Translations under genes and position numbers: made by a program | Shown here: positions 15,057 through 23,306 of the stretch, piece by piece | Numbering within the stretch: position 1 is the first letter of the stretch | Layout: each line of letters starts with the position of its first letter | Notes under the pieces: generated by a model | The model's database searches: none | What the model saw: only the letters and a program-made list of their open reading frames with translations | Told to the model about the DNA's origin: nothing | IMG/VR virus record: IMGVR_UViG_3300028589_000025 | Span: 1-35,188 of that record | Origin: a virus | Length of the DNA stretch: 35,188 bases | Strand: one strand, 5' to 3'

Positions 15057-16985
15057 ATGTCGAAACGAAATTCGCGCCTGCGCGGCATCGTCGTTATGGC
15101 TGATAACCAAGAGCAAGCAGTGGAACTTTTCAGCGCTGTCGCTTCGGGTACTTATCGCGTTTTGGAAAGTAAAGATGGCGCGTTCGCCATTGCTACCGCC
15201 CAATCCGATTTGCAACTTCTGAACCCGTTGAACGGTGAAGAAATGGTTGCCGTTCCGGAAGACGAAAAGCATGAAATGGTGGCCGTAGCCTCGAACACTG
15301 AAGAGGATATGGACGCGTTCTATCAAGCCTGCTCCAGCGGTTGCGGCGCACACGTTATCACCGACAGTCTCGAACTGTTGGATAAATGCCCGGCTTGCGC
15401 TTCCGACCTCCCCCAAATGGAAGACGCTGACTTGAAAAAGAACAACCAACCAAAAGAATTGCTGCTCGCAGTTGCCACTGATCGCGTTTCTGCTGTTGAA
15501 GCATTCCGCGCTCTGGCAAGTGGCGAAGGCGAAACTTTTGCCGCGAAATGCGATGACGTTATGGTCATTTCCAACCAACCAATCAACTTCGACATTTACA
15601 AGAATATCGAAGCGGAAAAAGTTGAAGGTTATGTACCACAACTCGCCGTGGCATCCGCTGCCACCGAAGACGGCAAAATGAAAGTGCATTATCTGGTTAC
15701 TGCTTCTGACGAAGGCCCGGAAATGCATATCGTCGCCAGCAACCAATCTCCGATTTTCTGCCCCGTGACCAACATGGGTCTGGTTGATCCGGAAGACGAC
15801 ATGAGCGCCGAGCAAAAAGCTGTGGCGTCCGCCGATTTCCTCGCCAAAGCTTCGGATGACGAAGACGAAGAAGAGGAAGAAGACGACGAAGAATTCGAGG
15901 AAGAAGAGGAAGAGGAAGAAGATCCAGACGACGAGGAAGAAGAGGAAGAAGAGGAAGAAGAAGACGATGACGACGATCTTTCTTTGGGCCTCGCTGCTTC
16001 GAAAGGCAAGAAAAAAGGCGGCGTTCGTAAAAAGGTAAAACCTGAAATGGCTACCGCAAGCGCGAAAACCGAAGCTGAGCAATTGGCCGAGCAAAATGCC
16101 GCCGTTGCAAATGCTGAAAACAACGCAGAAAACACTGGTGAACAACCAGCCGCTGCCGCCGCACCTGTTGTGGCCGCTACGCCTGAAGTTGTGGCCCCGG
16201 TTGAAGTAACCGCATCGTTCGTTTCCATCGCGTCTACGGACATGAAGGAAAATACTGTTGATGTTAATTATGTAGGTAACGTCCAAGGCGAACCTACGTG
16301 GATGGCATTCCACAACGGTATTCCTTTCGCAAAAGCAATCGCTTCTGCTTCGGAAAATCCGGCTACTTTTGCTGATCCAGCAATTGGCCGTGCTTTCAAA
16401 GCAATTGCCAGCGAACAGGGCGTGCCTGCTGCGCTGCAACAACTGCGTTTCGAAGAAATCAAACCGGTTCTGCAAATCGAACAGGTTGTTGCGGAACAAA
16501 TCAAATCGCAAGTTACCGAACAGGGTAACGTGCTGGCTGAAGCAACCGCACGCGATAAATCGGAACTCGCAACCCGCTACGAATCCGCTCTGGCGACGGC
16601 TGCACACGGTATTAACACCGGTTATTTCCGTGACCTGAACAACCCGATTGTGACCGCGCTCGCTTCCAGTCTGGAAGCTGTTGGTCTGTCCGGTGCTGAA
16701 GAACTTCTGCAACGTGCGTTCATCGAACATTCGCCTGAATACCATGCGTCGATTTTGGCGAAGGCTGGCGAAATCATGAACTTCGAACAAGTCGTTCAAA
16801 ACCAGATGGCAGTTGCCGTGACTCAAATCGAACCGAAAAACGTGGCTACCGCGTCTTCGCTTTCGGTCGGTCGCCCGGTGCAAACTCCAGCGCAAGTGCA
16901 ACAAGAAAACGTGGTCGCAACCGCTTCGGCACAGCAACCGCAAACTGATTTCAAAACCAAGCTGACCGGCTTGAAACTGTTCTGA
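15057..16985 (+). CDS. Probable acidic scaffold / prohead core protein with repeated AxAS motifs
   Basis: The product has 642 residues and starts at an ATG preceded by GGAGTG. Residues 11-160 hold three related segments. Two are clear repeats: AVELFSAVASG (21-31) and AVEAFRALASG (146-156); a weaker one is DAFYQACSSG. Cysteines 92, 96, 111 and 114 could form a zinc ribbon. Residues 267-307 are almost pure Glu/Asp, then a Lys-rich patch (SKGKKKGGVRKKVKP), then an Ala/Pro-rich linker, then a helical C-terminal half (about 415-600). The tetrapeptide xxAS occurs about 18 times across its length, 13 of them AxAS. Position between protease and major capsid genes, acidity and the serial motif fit a scaffold degraded during head maturation. 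Alternative: a structural protein that retains a cleaved C-terminal domain. No sequence family recognised. Confidence 0.68.
   Translation: MSKRNSRLRGIVVMADNQEQAVELFSAVASGTYRVLESKDGAFAIATAQSDLQLLNPLNGEEMVAVPEDEKHEMVAVASNTEEDMDAFYQACSSGCGAHVITDSLELLDKCPACASDLPQMEDADLKKNNQPKELLLAVATDRVSAVEAFRALASGEGETFAAKCDDVMVISNQPINFDIYKNIEAEKVEGYVPQLAVASAATEDGKMKVHYLVTASDEGPEMHIVASNQSPIFCPVTNMGLVDPEDDMSAEQKAVASADFLAKASDDEDEEEEEDDEEFEEEEEEEEDPDDEEEEEEEEEEDDDDDLSLGLAASKGKKKGGVRKKVKPEMATASAKTEAEQLAEQNAAVANAENNAENTGEQPAAAAAPVVAATPEVVAPVEVTASFVSIASTDMKENTVDVNYVGNVQGEPTWMAFHNGIPFAKAIASASENPATFADPAIGRAFKAIASEQGVPAALQQLRFEEIKPVLQIEQVVAEQIKSQVTEQGNVLAEATARDKSELATRYESALATAAHGINTGYFRDLNNPIVTALASSLEAVGLSGAEELLQRAFIEHSPEYHASILAKAGEIMNFEQVVQNQMAVAVTQIEPKNVATASSLSVGRPVQTPAQVQQENVVATASAQQPQTDFKTKLTGLKLF
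15857..15972 (+). repeat. Purine-rich GAA/GAG low-complexity tract inside scaffold-like gene
   Basis: About 115 bases are almost entirely A and G, made of GAA, GAG and GAC codons for the acidic stretch, broken by a few C and T. A similar shorter tract occurs at 28559-28603 in the tail-tip gene. The reverse strand reads as poly-serine, which is an artefact of the composition. Confidence 0.85.
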
Positions 16986-17002
16986 TAACGGAGAAACTCC
17001 CA

Positions 17003-17743
17003 ATGATCGTTGATAAATACACTCGCGCATTCAACACCGAATTCCGCGACGTTGAACCCGGCCTCGACCTGCGTGAAGACGGCCAAGCGCTCGTTTTCTC
17101 GAAAGTAAATGGCCGTACTTATGTACGTCCTTCGCAAGGCGTTGTTGGCGAAATCTTCGCCGGTATTTCGGTTAACCGTAATACCCCGCCTTCGTTCCTG
17201 CCGAAAATCGTTGCAGACACCATCGTTCCGGAAAGCGGCGTTGTTGACCTCGGTCGCCTGCCACTGAACGGCCAAATGCTGGTTAAAGTCGGCGGCGAAA
17301 CTCTGGAAATTTCCGCTGCTGCGCCTGTTGAAGGCAAAGTGCAAAGCGTCGGCACCAAACTGTATTTCTTCACCGGCACTCCTGCCGTCGATGGCGGCGC
17401 TGCTGCTGTTCCGGGCGATACCGGCAAAGAATTGTTCGTGCAAATGATGTACGAACCGACCGTTTCCGAAGCCAAAACCATTCGCGGTGATGCGCCAATC
17501 GGTGGCCTGTCGAGTTCGGAACTGGGCCGCATTGCCGTCCTGACCCGCGCTGAACAAGTCGCTACCACTTTCTACGACGCTGCCGCCGACTGGTCTACCG
17601 CTCTGCGTCCGAAACTGGGCGTTGACGGCAAGTTCACCACTTCCGGCCCCGGCGAAACCGTGAACACTGTTCTGGTTCTGCAAACCCCAGTACAAGACGC
17701 AGCTTCCTACGGCCCGCTGGTCGTCAAAATCACCAACGCTTAA
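17003..17743 (+). CDS. Probable capsid-associated structural protein (decoration candidate)
   Basis: The product has 246 residues. It lies between the scaffold-like and major capsid genes, with GGAGAA before the ATG. It begins MIVDKYTRAFNTEFRDVEPG. The middle (about 85-155) is rich in short beta strands and Gly/Ala turns (LVKVGGETLEISAAAPVEG, then KLYFFTGTPAVDG), and the end is again beta-rich (TVNTVLVLQTPVQDAASYG). There are no cysteines and no membrane segment. In many phages this slot holds a head decoration or cement protein. I do not recognise the family, so decoration is inferred from position and the all-beta look. It shares the first four residues MIVD with the prohead protease, probably by chance. 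Confidence 0.6.
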   Translation: MIVDKYTRAFNTEFRDVEPGLDLREDGQALVFSKVNGRTYVRPSQGVVGEIFAGISVNRNTPPSFLPKIVADTIVPESGVVDLGRLPLNGQMLVKVGGETLEISAAAPVEGKVQSVGTKLYFFTGTPAVDGGAAAVPGDTGKELFVQMMYEPTVSEAKTIRGDAPIGGLSSSELGRIAVLTRAEQVATTFYDAAADWSTALRPKLGVDGKFTTSGPGETVNTVLVLQTPVQDAASYGPLVVKITNA

Positions 17744-17780
17744 TCGCGAACCGTTCGAAAAATTCTTGGAGAAATAACAT

Positions 17781-18890
17781 ATGTTCACCCCAAACAAAAT
17801 TCAAGGCGCACGGATGGTTCTGCGTGACGGTTCCCCGCTCGACGAACTGCGCTATTCGAAAGGTGGTTCGCTGGCTCTGAGTTCCGCCACTGGCGAATTC
17901 AACGCCTCCGACAGCAAAGACCTCGCCCAACAAATCGGTCGTCTGATGGACGCCGTGCAAAAGGGCATCGTTGTTCCTGAACAACAAATCGCCACCGCTT
18001 CGAGCAAAGAACAACGCGAACAACGTCGCGAAATCATGCGCGAAGCAATGGCTTCCGACGAAAACTGGCAAGCACTGGGCGCGAACATCGCGCAACAGGT
18101 TTACGAGCAATCCGAGCGTGACGGTTTCCTGCGTAAACTTTCGCAAGGTAACACTCTGCGTCAGGGCGAAGTTCAACGCGTTCCAATGCCTCCGCACGAT
18201 TCGATGGCAGTTGTTGCCACCGGCCCTGCTGGCGTCGGCTACCAGAACATTCGCGCTCGTCAATTCCTGCCTGCCGAATTCGAAATCATCGCCAACGTTC
18301 GCGTAAACGCGCTGGACATGGAACAGGTTTCGGGCGATCTGCTGGAACACGCTTACAACGACGCGCTGCAAAGCATGATGGTTCAAGAAGACCGTCTGTG
18401 GAAAATCGCTGCTGACGCAACCGTTGGCATGATGAACCCAATCGAATACATCGCTGGCGAACTGACCACCAAAAACCTCGGTCGTCTGCGCACCGCTGTA
18501 ACCGACTGGAACCTGCCAGCAACTACCGCGATCATTTCCAACGACTACTGGTCGGATATCATCGGTTCGAACGATTTCGCAACCATGCTCGATCCGATCA
18601 CCAAGTACGACTTGGCTCTGAACGGCCAGCTGGGTACGCTGGTTGGTCTGCAACTGCTGACCGATGGTTTCCGCGCACCGAACCAAAAGGTTCTGGAACG
18701 TGGCGAAATCTACGTTGTTGCCAGCCCTGAACACCACGCTGCCTACTCGACTCGCGGCGGTATTCAATCCCGTCCGGTTGACTACGCGCACGAAGGTTCG
18801 ACCGCTAAAGGCTGGATGCTGTCCGAAGCGTTCTCGTTCGTTCTCGCCAACAACCGTTCCGTCGTGAAAGGTAAGCGTCTGGTTCGTTAA
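17781..18890 (+). CDS. Major capsid protein (HK97-fold type)
   Basis: The product has 369 residues with a strong GGAGAAA site. The arrangement fits HK97-fold capsid proteins. An N-terminal region of about 75-90 residues with helices (LAQQIGRLMDAVQKG) precedes the fold. Then come a PMPPHDSMAVVATGPAGVGYQNIRAR-type N-arm/E-loop area (about 144-168), a spine helix region (SGDLLEHAYNDAL, then MMVQEDRLWKIAAD) and a C-terminal P-domain/A-domain block. The block has TTAIISNDYWSDI, LVGLQLLTDGF and GEIYVVASPEHHA. AxAS motifs at 71-74 (ATAS) and 89-92 (AMAS) mark likely ends of a propeptide; cleavage there would leave about 277-295 residues, a usual mature size. The last gene before a strong intergenic RNA fold. 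Confidence 0.85.
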   Translation: MFTPNKIQGARMVLRDGSPLDELRYSKGGSLALSSATGEFNASDSKDLAQQIGRLMDAVQKGIVVPEQQIATASSKEQREQRREIMREAMASDENWQALGANIAQQVYEQSERDGFLRKLSQGNTLRQGEVQRVPMPPHDSMAVVATGPAGVGYQNIRARQFLPAEFEIIANVRVNALDMEQVSGDLLEHAYNDALQSMMVQEDRLWKIAADATVGMMNPIEYIAGELTTKNLGRLRTAVTDWNLPATTAIISNDYWSDIIGSNDFATMLDPITKYDLALNGQLGTLVGLQLLTDGFRAPNQKVLERGEIYVVASPEHHAAYSTRGGIQSRPVDYAHEGSTAKGWMLSEAFSFVLANNRSVVKGKRLVR

Positions 18891-18892
18891 TT

Positions 18893-18965
18893 AATCTCCG
18901 CGTCGGTTGAAGTAAAAAGGAGCGCCCCTTTAAATTTCAACCGGCGTCAGATTCTTCTGGAGATT
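18893..18965 (+). promoter_or_regulatory. Nested intergenic RNA fold that can sequester the next ribosome binding site
   Basis: Three nested pairings are visible. AATCTCC (18893-18899) pairs with GGAGATT (18959-18965), CGTCGGTTGAA (18901-18911) with TTCAACCGGCG (18936-18946), and AAAGG (18916-18920) with CCTTT (18927-18931). The outermost helix contains the GGAG site of the following gene at 18971. No T-run follows, so termination is unlikely. It could protect the 3' end of the capsid message, limit translation of the next gene, or both. Confidence 0.6.
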
Positions 18966-18970
18966 AAAAG

Positions 18971-19507
18971 ATGGACATTCAGGCTCTTTTTTCACTTGCG
19001 GCATTGTGTTGCAAAAACGGAAGAGACGAATTGGCAGTGCAGGTGCTTAAACAGATTTGCAATTGCGATGAATTTTCTTCGATCCTGAACAGTTCGCTAC
19101 TTCCTGCATTGACCTGCGCCCCGGTACAGAATCAATGCTCGACGGTTCCGCTTGCTGAAGGTGGTAACGAAGGGCAAGTCGATGGACTCGACAGTTTTGT
19201 CGATTACGTTGAAGAAACTTCACCAACCGTTACTAAATTCGGTACTGCTCCAAATTCGGAAAATTCCATCAACCCTTCGTTGCATGGAACTGATAGCGTG
19301 GCGCTTCGGCAGATTATGTCGATGGCGTCCGCTGTCTACGCACAAAAGCAGTATTTGGAAGAGGGCGAAACAATCATCCTCGATCCACAACTATCGGCTT
19401 TTGCTTCGGTTGACCTCGAACCCTACGATGATGAATCGTTGGTAATTCGAGCGCCAGCCCAAGCGATGCAACCGCTAATTCCGGGCCGTATCAGGATACC
19501 GCTGTAA
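18971..19507 (+). CDS. Hypothetical protein (178 residues) after major capsid gene
   Basis: The N-terminal 60 residues look helical, with Leu/Ala/Cys-rich segments (LFSLAALCCKNGRDELAVQV). A long polar, probably disordered middle follows (about 60-110). The C-terminal part contains SMASAV and AFASVDLEPYDDES, which include xxAS motifs like those of the scaffold-like protein, and ends with PLIPGRIRIPL. No family recognised. The ribosome binding site GGAG can pair with the 5' side of the intergenic fold, so its translation may be held below that of the capsid protein. A terminator follows. A minor head or head-completion protein is plausible from position only. Confidence 0.65.
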   Translation: MDIQALFSLAALCCKNGRDELAVQVLKQICNCDEFSSILNSSLLPALTCAPVQNQCSTVPLAEGGNEGQVDGLDSFVDYVEETSPTVTKFGTAPNSENSINPSLHGTDSVALRQIMSMASAVYAQKQYLEEGETIILDPQLSAFASVDLEPYDDESLVIRAPAQAMQPLIPGRIRIPL

Positions 19508-19510
19508 CGA

Positions 19511-19550
19511 AAAGGCCGCTGTGAGAAATCACGACGGCCTTTTTTGTTTT
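19511..19550 (+). terminator. Rho-independent terminator
   Basis: AAAGGCCGctGTG (from 19511) pairs with CACgaCGGCCTTT around a short AGAAAT-containing loop, and is followed by six T, one G and five T. It starts 4 bases after the stop codon of the upstream gene and closes the capsid unit. Confidence 0.9.
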
Positions 19551-19564
19551 TGGAGGCAGAAAAA

Positions 19565-20287
19565 ATGACTGATACGCCAGCCCGTGAAAAGTTGCGTGAC
19601 GCATTAAAAAGTCGTGACCTACTGGGCAATCAGAGTTTCAAGCAGACGCACTTGTTCACGTCGTTTGCTGCAATTCGCGCATCGTTCAAAAGATATTTTA
19701 AGCTTCAAGATTTGCCGTTCGTTCACAACAACGATGTAAAGCAACTTCTGCGTTCCAAAATGGAACCGTCGTTTCCGTATGCATACGTGAGCGTGAACAG
19801 CATCGCAAAAACTGAAGCGCATTTGTTGTCGCCTACGATTCGTCGTCGCGGCGTCGGGGATGTTCTGGATGGCAGCAATAGCCAAATCACCAGACTGCAT
19901 TATTTCCCTATCCAACTTCGCTACGAATTCCACTACATCACCAACGATTACGTGGACGCAATTCGCTTTATCGGGGAGGCCCTGATTCTCATTGATTCCA
20001 AGGCCCTCAACGTGCGTATCACCAGCGGCAAGGCCAGTAGCTTTGTCGATATTGTGATGGACACAAAAGAAATCGCAATCCCACGGGCCGACAAAGAAAA
20101 CGAAGTTGACCCTGAAGGTTTCGATCTGACTTTTTCGTGTACTTCCAATACGTGGACGGGCGTCGAGAAACAAATCTCCAAGATCAACAATCGCGGGGAA
20201 GTCACTTTCAATGCTGTCGTGGTTAATCCTGACGGCAATGTTACTGACGAAGAAATCTCCATTCTTCAAACGGCGGGTGACGTATGA
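19565..20287 (+). CDS. Probable neck/tail structural protein (240 residues)
   Basis: The ATG at 19565 has GGAGGCAG 5 bases upstream. An alternative TTG at 19544 falls within the terminator T-run and is rejected. The product has a basic helical N-terminus (REKLRDALKSRDLLG) and a mixed alpha-beta body with FPIQLRYEFHYITNDYVDA near the centre. A C-terminal acidic region has FDLTFSCTSNTWTGVEKQI. The pattern of a beta-rich core following an RRRGVGD loop recalls tail completion or sheath-terminator proteins, but I cannot assign one. It overlaps the next gene by ATGA and stands two genes before sheath 2, which supports a neck or tail-completion role by position. Confidence 0.62.
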   Translation: MTDTPAREKLRDALKSRDLLGNQSFKQTHLFTSFAAIRASFKRYFKLQDLPFVHNNDVKQLLRSKMEPSFPYAYVSVNSIAKTEAHLLSPTIRRRGVGDVLDGSNSQITRLHYFPIQLRYEFHYITNDYVDAIRFIGEALILIDSKALNVRITSGKASSFVDIVMDTKEIAIPRADKENEVDPEGFDLTFSCTSNTWTGVEKQISKINNRGEVTFNAVVVNPDGNVTDEEISILQTAGDV

Positions 20288-21639
20288 AACCGATTCAAAT
20301 ATACAAGCCACCAGCACGCACCGTCGTGACAGAAACGCGCCAGTTTCTGGTGGATAATACCCGGCGCACAGGCATTAACGCATTCAGTGTTGCAACCAAA
20401 GTAACGGAAGCAACATTGGAGCAAAAAGATATCACGATCGGCCCTGATAATCCGTACACAATTAAGGATGTGCATAACATTCTTTCTATTCAGTGTCCGC
20501 ATCCGATCCAGATTGAAATGGTGGCCTTCGGTTTGATTCCTGAACCTGAAGTACGATCCGAGCAAATCTTTTTCGACGCGACGATTGAAATCGGTGTGGC
20601 AAACGCCAGCCGTTTCGTGACCTGCAAAGTCACCGACCCCGACATTTTCACCACGGCTCCAATCACTATTTCCGTGCAGAATATGCGGACTGGTGAAACT
20701 GAGGAAGTGTCGCTGATCCGTAGTTCGCAGGGCGTTTACGAAAGCTTTTTGCAGACGCAAAACAATGATGCAACCGGTGTTGATTTCGACGGCATGATGT
20801 TCTGCCGCAAAGACGACATTTTGCGATTCACTTACGAAGAGCAATTCGACGCCACCGGTAAATCGCGGGTGATTACGAAAGATCAGGTTGTGACGCTGGA
20901 TTTCGAACCGACCACGATTGAAGTTCCGGCCACCGTTGTGTTTGGTGGTTTCCTGAATTTCAAGGTGCGTAATCCGCAACAGCCTTATGCGCAAATCACC
21001 AACGTGCGCAGCGGTTCGACAAAGCAAGTTCTGCACAGTGCATTCGTTCCAATCGAATTAACTTTCGACGACGGTGATACCGCGCTCGCAGTGAATGACA
21101 ACGACGTGATTCGCGTCACGACATTCGGCAAAGATATTTACGGTCAATTGCAGGAAATTTCTGTTGATGTAACCGTGAGTCCTGCGCCACCTGCTGTAAT
21201 CGAATCCGTAACGCAAGTCGATATCACGCAGCCGTTCTCTGTGGTAATCACGGACAACAGCGCACGCGGCCAGAAAAACGTAGTGTTCCGCAATCAATTC
21301 ACCGGTGCAGTTTTTACCTATCCGTTGAATGAATTGCAATTCAATTACAGCGGCAAATACGGCATTGATTTTCCGACGTTCCATCACATCGGACTGCCGG
21401 GCCAGCCTGTTGTAATCGAATATACGCAGGGCATTACACCGGTAACGAAAACGCTGGAATTGATTCGCCCACCAATGGCGGAATGTCCGGCACCCGATAC
21501 ACAAGATCCGGATGCGGGCGTTCAAAGCGCACCGGTTAAAATGACGGTAAATGGTCAATTCTTTTTGAATGGATCTTTTGCCGGAACCATCAAGCTTACG
21601 TCTGAAAATGTCGTTCGCTGCACTTTGATTAAAGCGTAA
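20284..21639 (+). CDS. Probable virion structural protein, beta-rich (451 residues)
   Basis: The product has 451 residues and is dominated by beta-strand-like alternation: TIEIGVANASRFVTCKVTD, DQVVTLDFEPTTIEVPATVV, DVIRVTTFGKDIYGQLQE, VDITQPFSVVITDNSARG. The repetitive strands suggest several stacked beta-sandwich modules. It ends in a cap-like segment (PVKMTVNGQFFLNGSFAGT). There are no catalytic motifs or membrane segments. Translationally coupled by ATGA to the preceding gene and followed by the candidate promoter of sheath 2. A neck, collar or tail-surface protein is the best guess from fold and location. Confidence 0.62.
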   Translation: MKPIQIYKPPARTVVTETRQFLVDNTRRTGINAFSVATKVTEATLEQKDITIGPDNPYTIKDVHNILSIQCPHPIQIEMVAFGLIPEPEVRSEQIFFDATIEIGVANASRFVTCKVTDPDIFTTAPITISVQNMRTGETEEVSLIRSSQGVYESFLQTQNNDATGVDFDGMMFCRKDDILRFTYEEQFDATGKSRVITKDQVVTLDFEPTTIEVPATVVFGGFLNFKVRNPQQPYAQITNVRSGSTKQVLHSAFVPIELTFDDGDTALAVNDNDVIRVTTFGKDIYGQLQEISVDVTVSPAPPAVIESVTQVDITQPFSVVITDNSARGQKNVVFRNQFTGAVFTYPLNELQFNYSGKYGIDFPTFHHIGLPGQPVVIEYTQGITPVTKTLELIRPPMAECPAPDTQDPDAGVQSAPVKMTVNGQFFLNGSFAGTIKLTSENVVRCTLIKA

Positions 21640-21644
21640 TTTAA
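21636..21644 (+). promoter_or_regulatory. Candidate phage late promoter (GTAATTTAA element 4)
   Basis: An exact GTAATTTAA copy overlaps the TAA stop of the upstream gene and lies 43 bases before the sheath 2 start. Element 5 at 34603 overlaps a stop codon in the same way. Confidence 0.5.
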
Positions 21645-21686
21645 TAGTAATCCCGAAACGATTTGGGAGATTACTGGAGAAAGTCC

Positions 21687-23279
21687 ATGACCCTACAAAA
21701 CGGCAGTAATACGTCGGCGGGTGTGTATGGCGGTGAAGTGGATAACTCGCAATCCGCATCGTCTACCTACCCGACCACGGGGGCCATGGTAAGTGAATCC
21801 AATCGCGGACGTGTTGGAGTACCGACGCTTGTTACTAGCGTGGGTGATTTCCGAGCCAAATTTGGCTTGCGTGATGCATCGCTTACCTTCGGCCATTTCG
21901 CCGCTGAACGCTTCCTGAAAAAAGCGCAGCGTCTTTGGTTTTATCGCGTTGATACCGAAGCCAATTATGGTTCCGGTTCTGTTGTTACGAAAGACGGTTT
22001 TGCGACTGCCAAAGCGGCAACGCAAGGCTATCTCGATCCGGCAACCGAACACAATCAACTGCCTGATGAAATCGGTTTTATTTACGGCGCCGATCCCGGC
22101 ACGTGGAACAACCAGCTTCGCGTCTTGATGTATCCGGACGTGAACGATATCGACAACGAGCAATTTGTTTTGCAAGTTTTCGAAACCAACATGAGCGTCC
22201 CGGTCGAAACCTACCGTGGCACTCTGCGTGAAAAAGTGGACGGCCAACGTCGTCAACTGAGCATCGCGTACCAGTTGGAAAACCTCGAATCGCGCATTCG
22301 TTTTAAACCGAACGTGAACCATCCTGAGTACATCAATTCGGGCGGCGCAAAACGGTTGATCAACGCAATCGTGGAAGTCGATTTGTCCTACGGCGATAAC
22401 GGTCGTGTGGCAAACACTGGCGATATCATCGAAGGTTGGGGCGCATTCGAAAACGAAGATGATTTCGAAATTCGTTTGCTGATCAACGCCGGTTACGCCG
22501 ACGCTGGTATCCATCAAGAAATGATTCAGCTGGCGGAAACTCGCCGGGATTGTTTCGCGATTCTGGATATTCCATCCGATCAACAAACGGTAACGCGTGC
22601 GGTTAATTACCGCCGTAACGTTCTGAACACGAACACCAGTTTCGCCGCGCTTTATTGCTCGGATATTCTGGAAGTTACCGACGACAACCAAGAAGTCTAC
22701 GTGCCGTGTTCCGGTGCTGTCGCTGCTGTGTTCGCACAGTCTGACGAAGCTCGGGATGTGTTTTGGGCACCGGCTGGTGTTGTTCGTGGTGTGATTACCG
22801 AAATCAGCGGCACGCGTCACCGTTACTCGCTGCCTGAGCGGAACATCCTCGACCAAAACCAAATCAACATGATCCACAAGCAAGCCGGTTACGGTTATTG
22901 CGTGTGGGGCGCACAGACTTTGCAATCGCAAAAATCTGCGCTGCAAGATGTTCCGGTTCGTCGTCTGATCAACTTGATCGAAACCACTGCGAAATATGAT
23001 GTTCTGGTCGGCCTGTTCGATCCGAACGATGAATTCCTGTGGGCGCAGTTGAAAGGCATTGTGGAACGCATCCTGACGCCGATCAAAGGCCAACGCGGTT
23101 TGTATTACTCGGCGGTGTATTGCGACAAGAATACCAACCCGAAATCGCAGATTGCAAACGGTGACGTTGCACTGGTTTACGTGATTCAGCCGACTCGTTA
23201 TGCGAAGCGGATTAAATTCACCACGACCGTTGCGGCTACCGGCCAACTCAGTACCGCCGTGGAACAAATCGCGGCTTAA
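21687..23279 (+). CDS. Contractile tail sheath protein (sheath 2)
   Basis: The product has 530 residues from the ATG at 21687, with GGAGAAAG upstream. An in-frame ATG at 21663 would add eight residues from the leader and lacks a site. It has the same sheath signatures as the protein at 679: SAGVYGGEVDNS at the N-terminus, AVNYRRNVLNTNTSFAALY, FWAPAGVVRGVITE, YSLPERNILDQNQINMI and a VRRLINLIE helix. The N-terminal 300 residues differ strongly from sheath 1. Directly followed by the gp19-type tube gene, the usual sheath-tube order, so this copy is the more likely main sheath. The other may be a minor or baseplate-proximal form. Starts from a candidate promoter. Confidence 0.92.
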   Translation: MTLQNGSNTSAGVYGGEVDNSQSASSTYPTTGAMVSESNRGRVGVPTLVTSVGDFRAKFGLRDASLTFGHFAAERFLKKAQRLWFYRVDTEANYGSGSVVTKDGFATAKAATQGYLDPATEHNQLPDEIGFIYGADPGTWNNQLRVLMYPDVNDIDNEQFVLQVFETNMSVPVETYRGTLREKVDGQRRQLSIAYQLENLESRIRFKPNVNHPEYINSGGAKRLINAIVEVDLSYGDNGRVANTGDIIEGWGAFENEDDFEIRLLINAGYADAGIHQEMIQLAETRRDCFAILDIPSDQQTVTRAVNYRRNVLNTNTSFAALYCSDILEVTDDNQEVYVPCSGAVAAVFAQSDEARDVFWAPAGVVRGVITEISGTRHRYSLPERNILDQNQINMIHKQAGYGYCVWGAQTLQSQKSALQDVPVRRLINLIETTAKYDVLVGLFDPNDEFLWAQLKGIVERILTPIKGQRGLYYSAVYCDKNTNPKSQIANGDVALVYVIQPTRYAKRIKFTTTVAATGQLSTAVEQIAA

Positions 23280-23306
23280 TTATCCAACATGGAAAAAAGG
23301 TGATTT

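Noticed and set aside
14979-17030. Minus-strand frame (683 codons) and a poly-serine frame opposite the scaffold-like gene
   Set aside because: Reverse complement of GAA/GAG codons gives Phe/Leu or Ser runs. Composition artefact.
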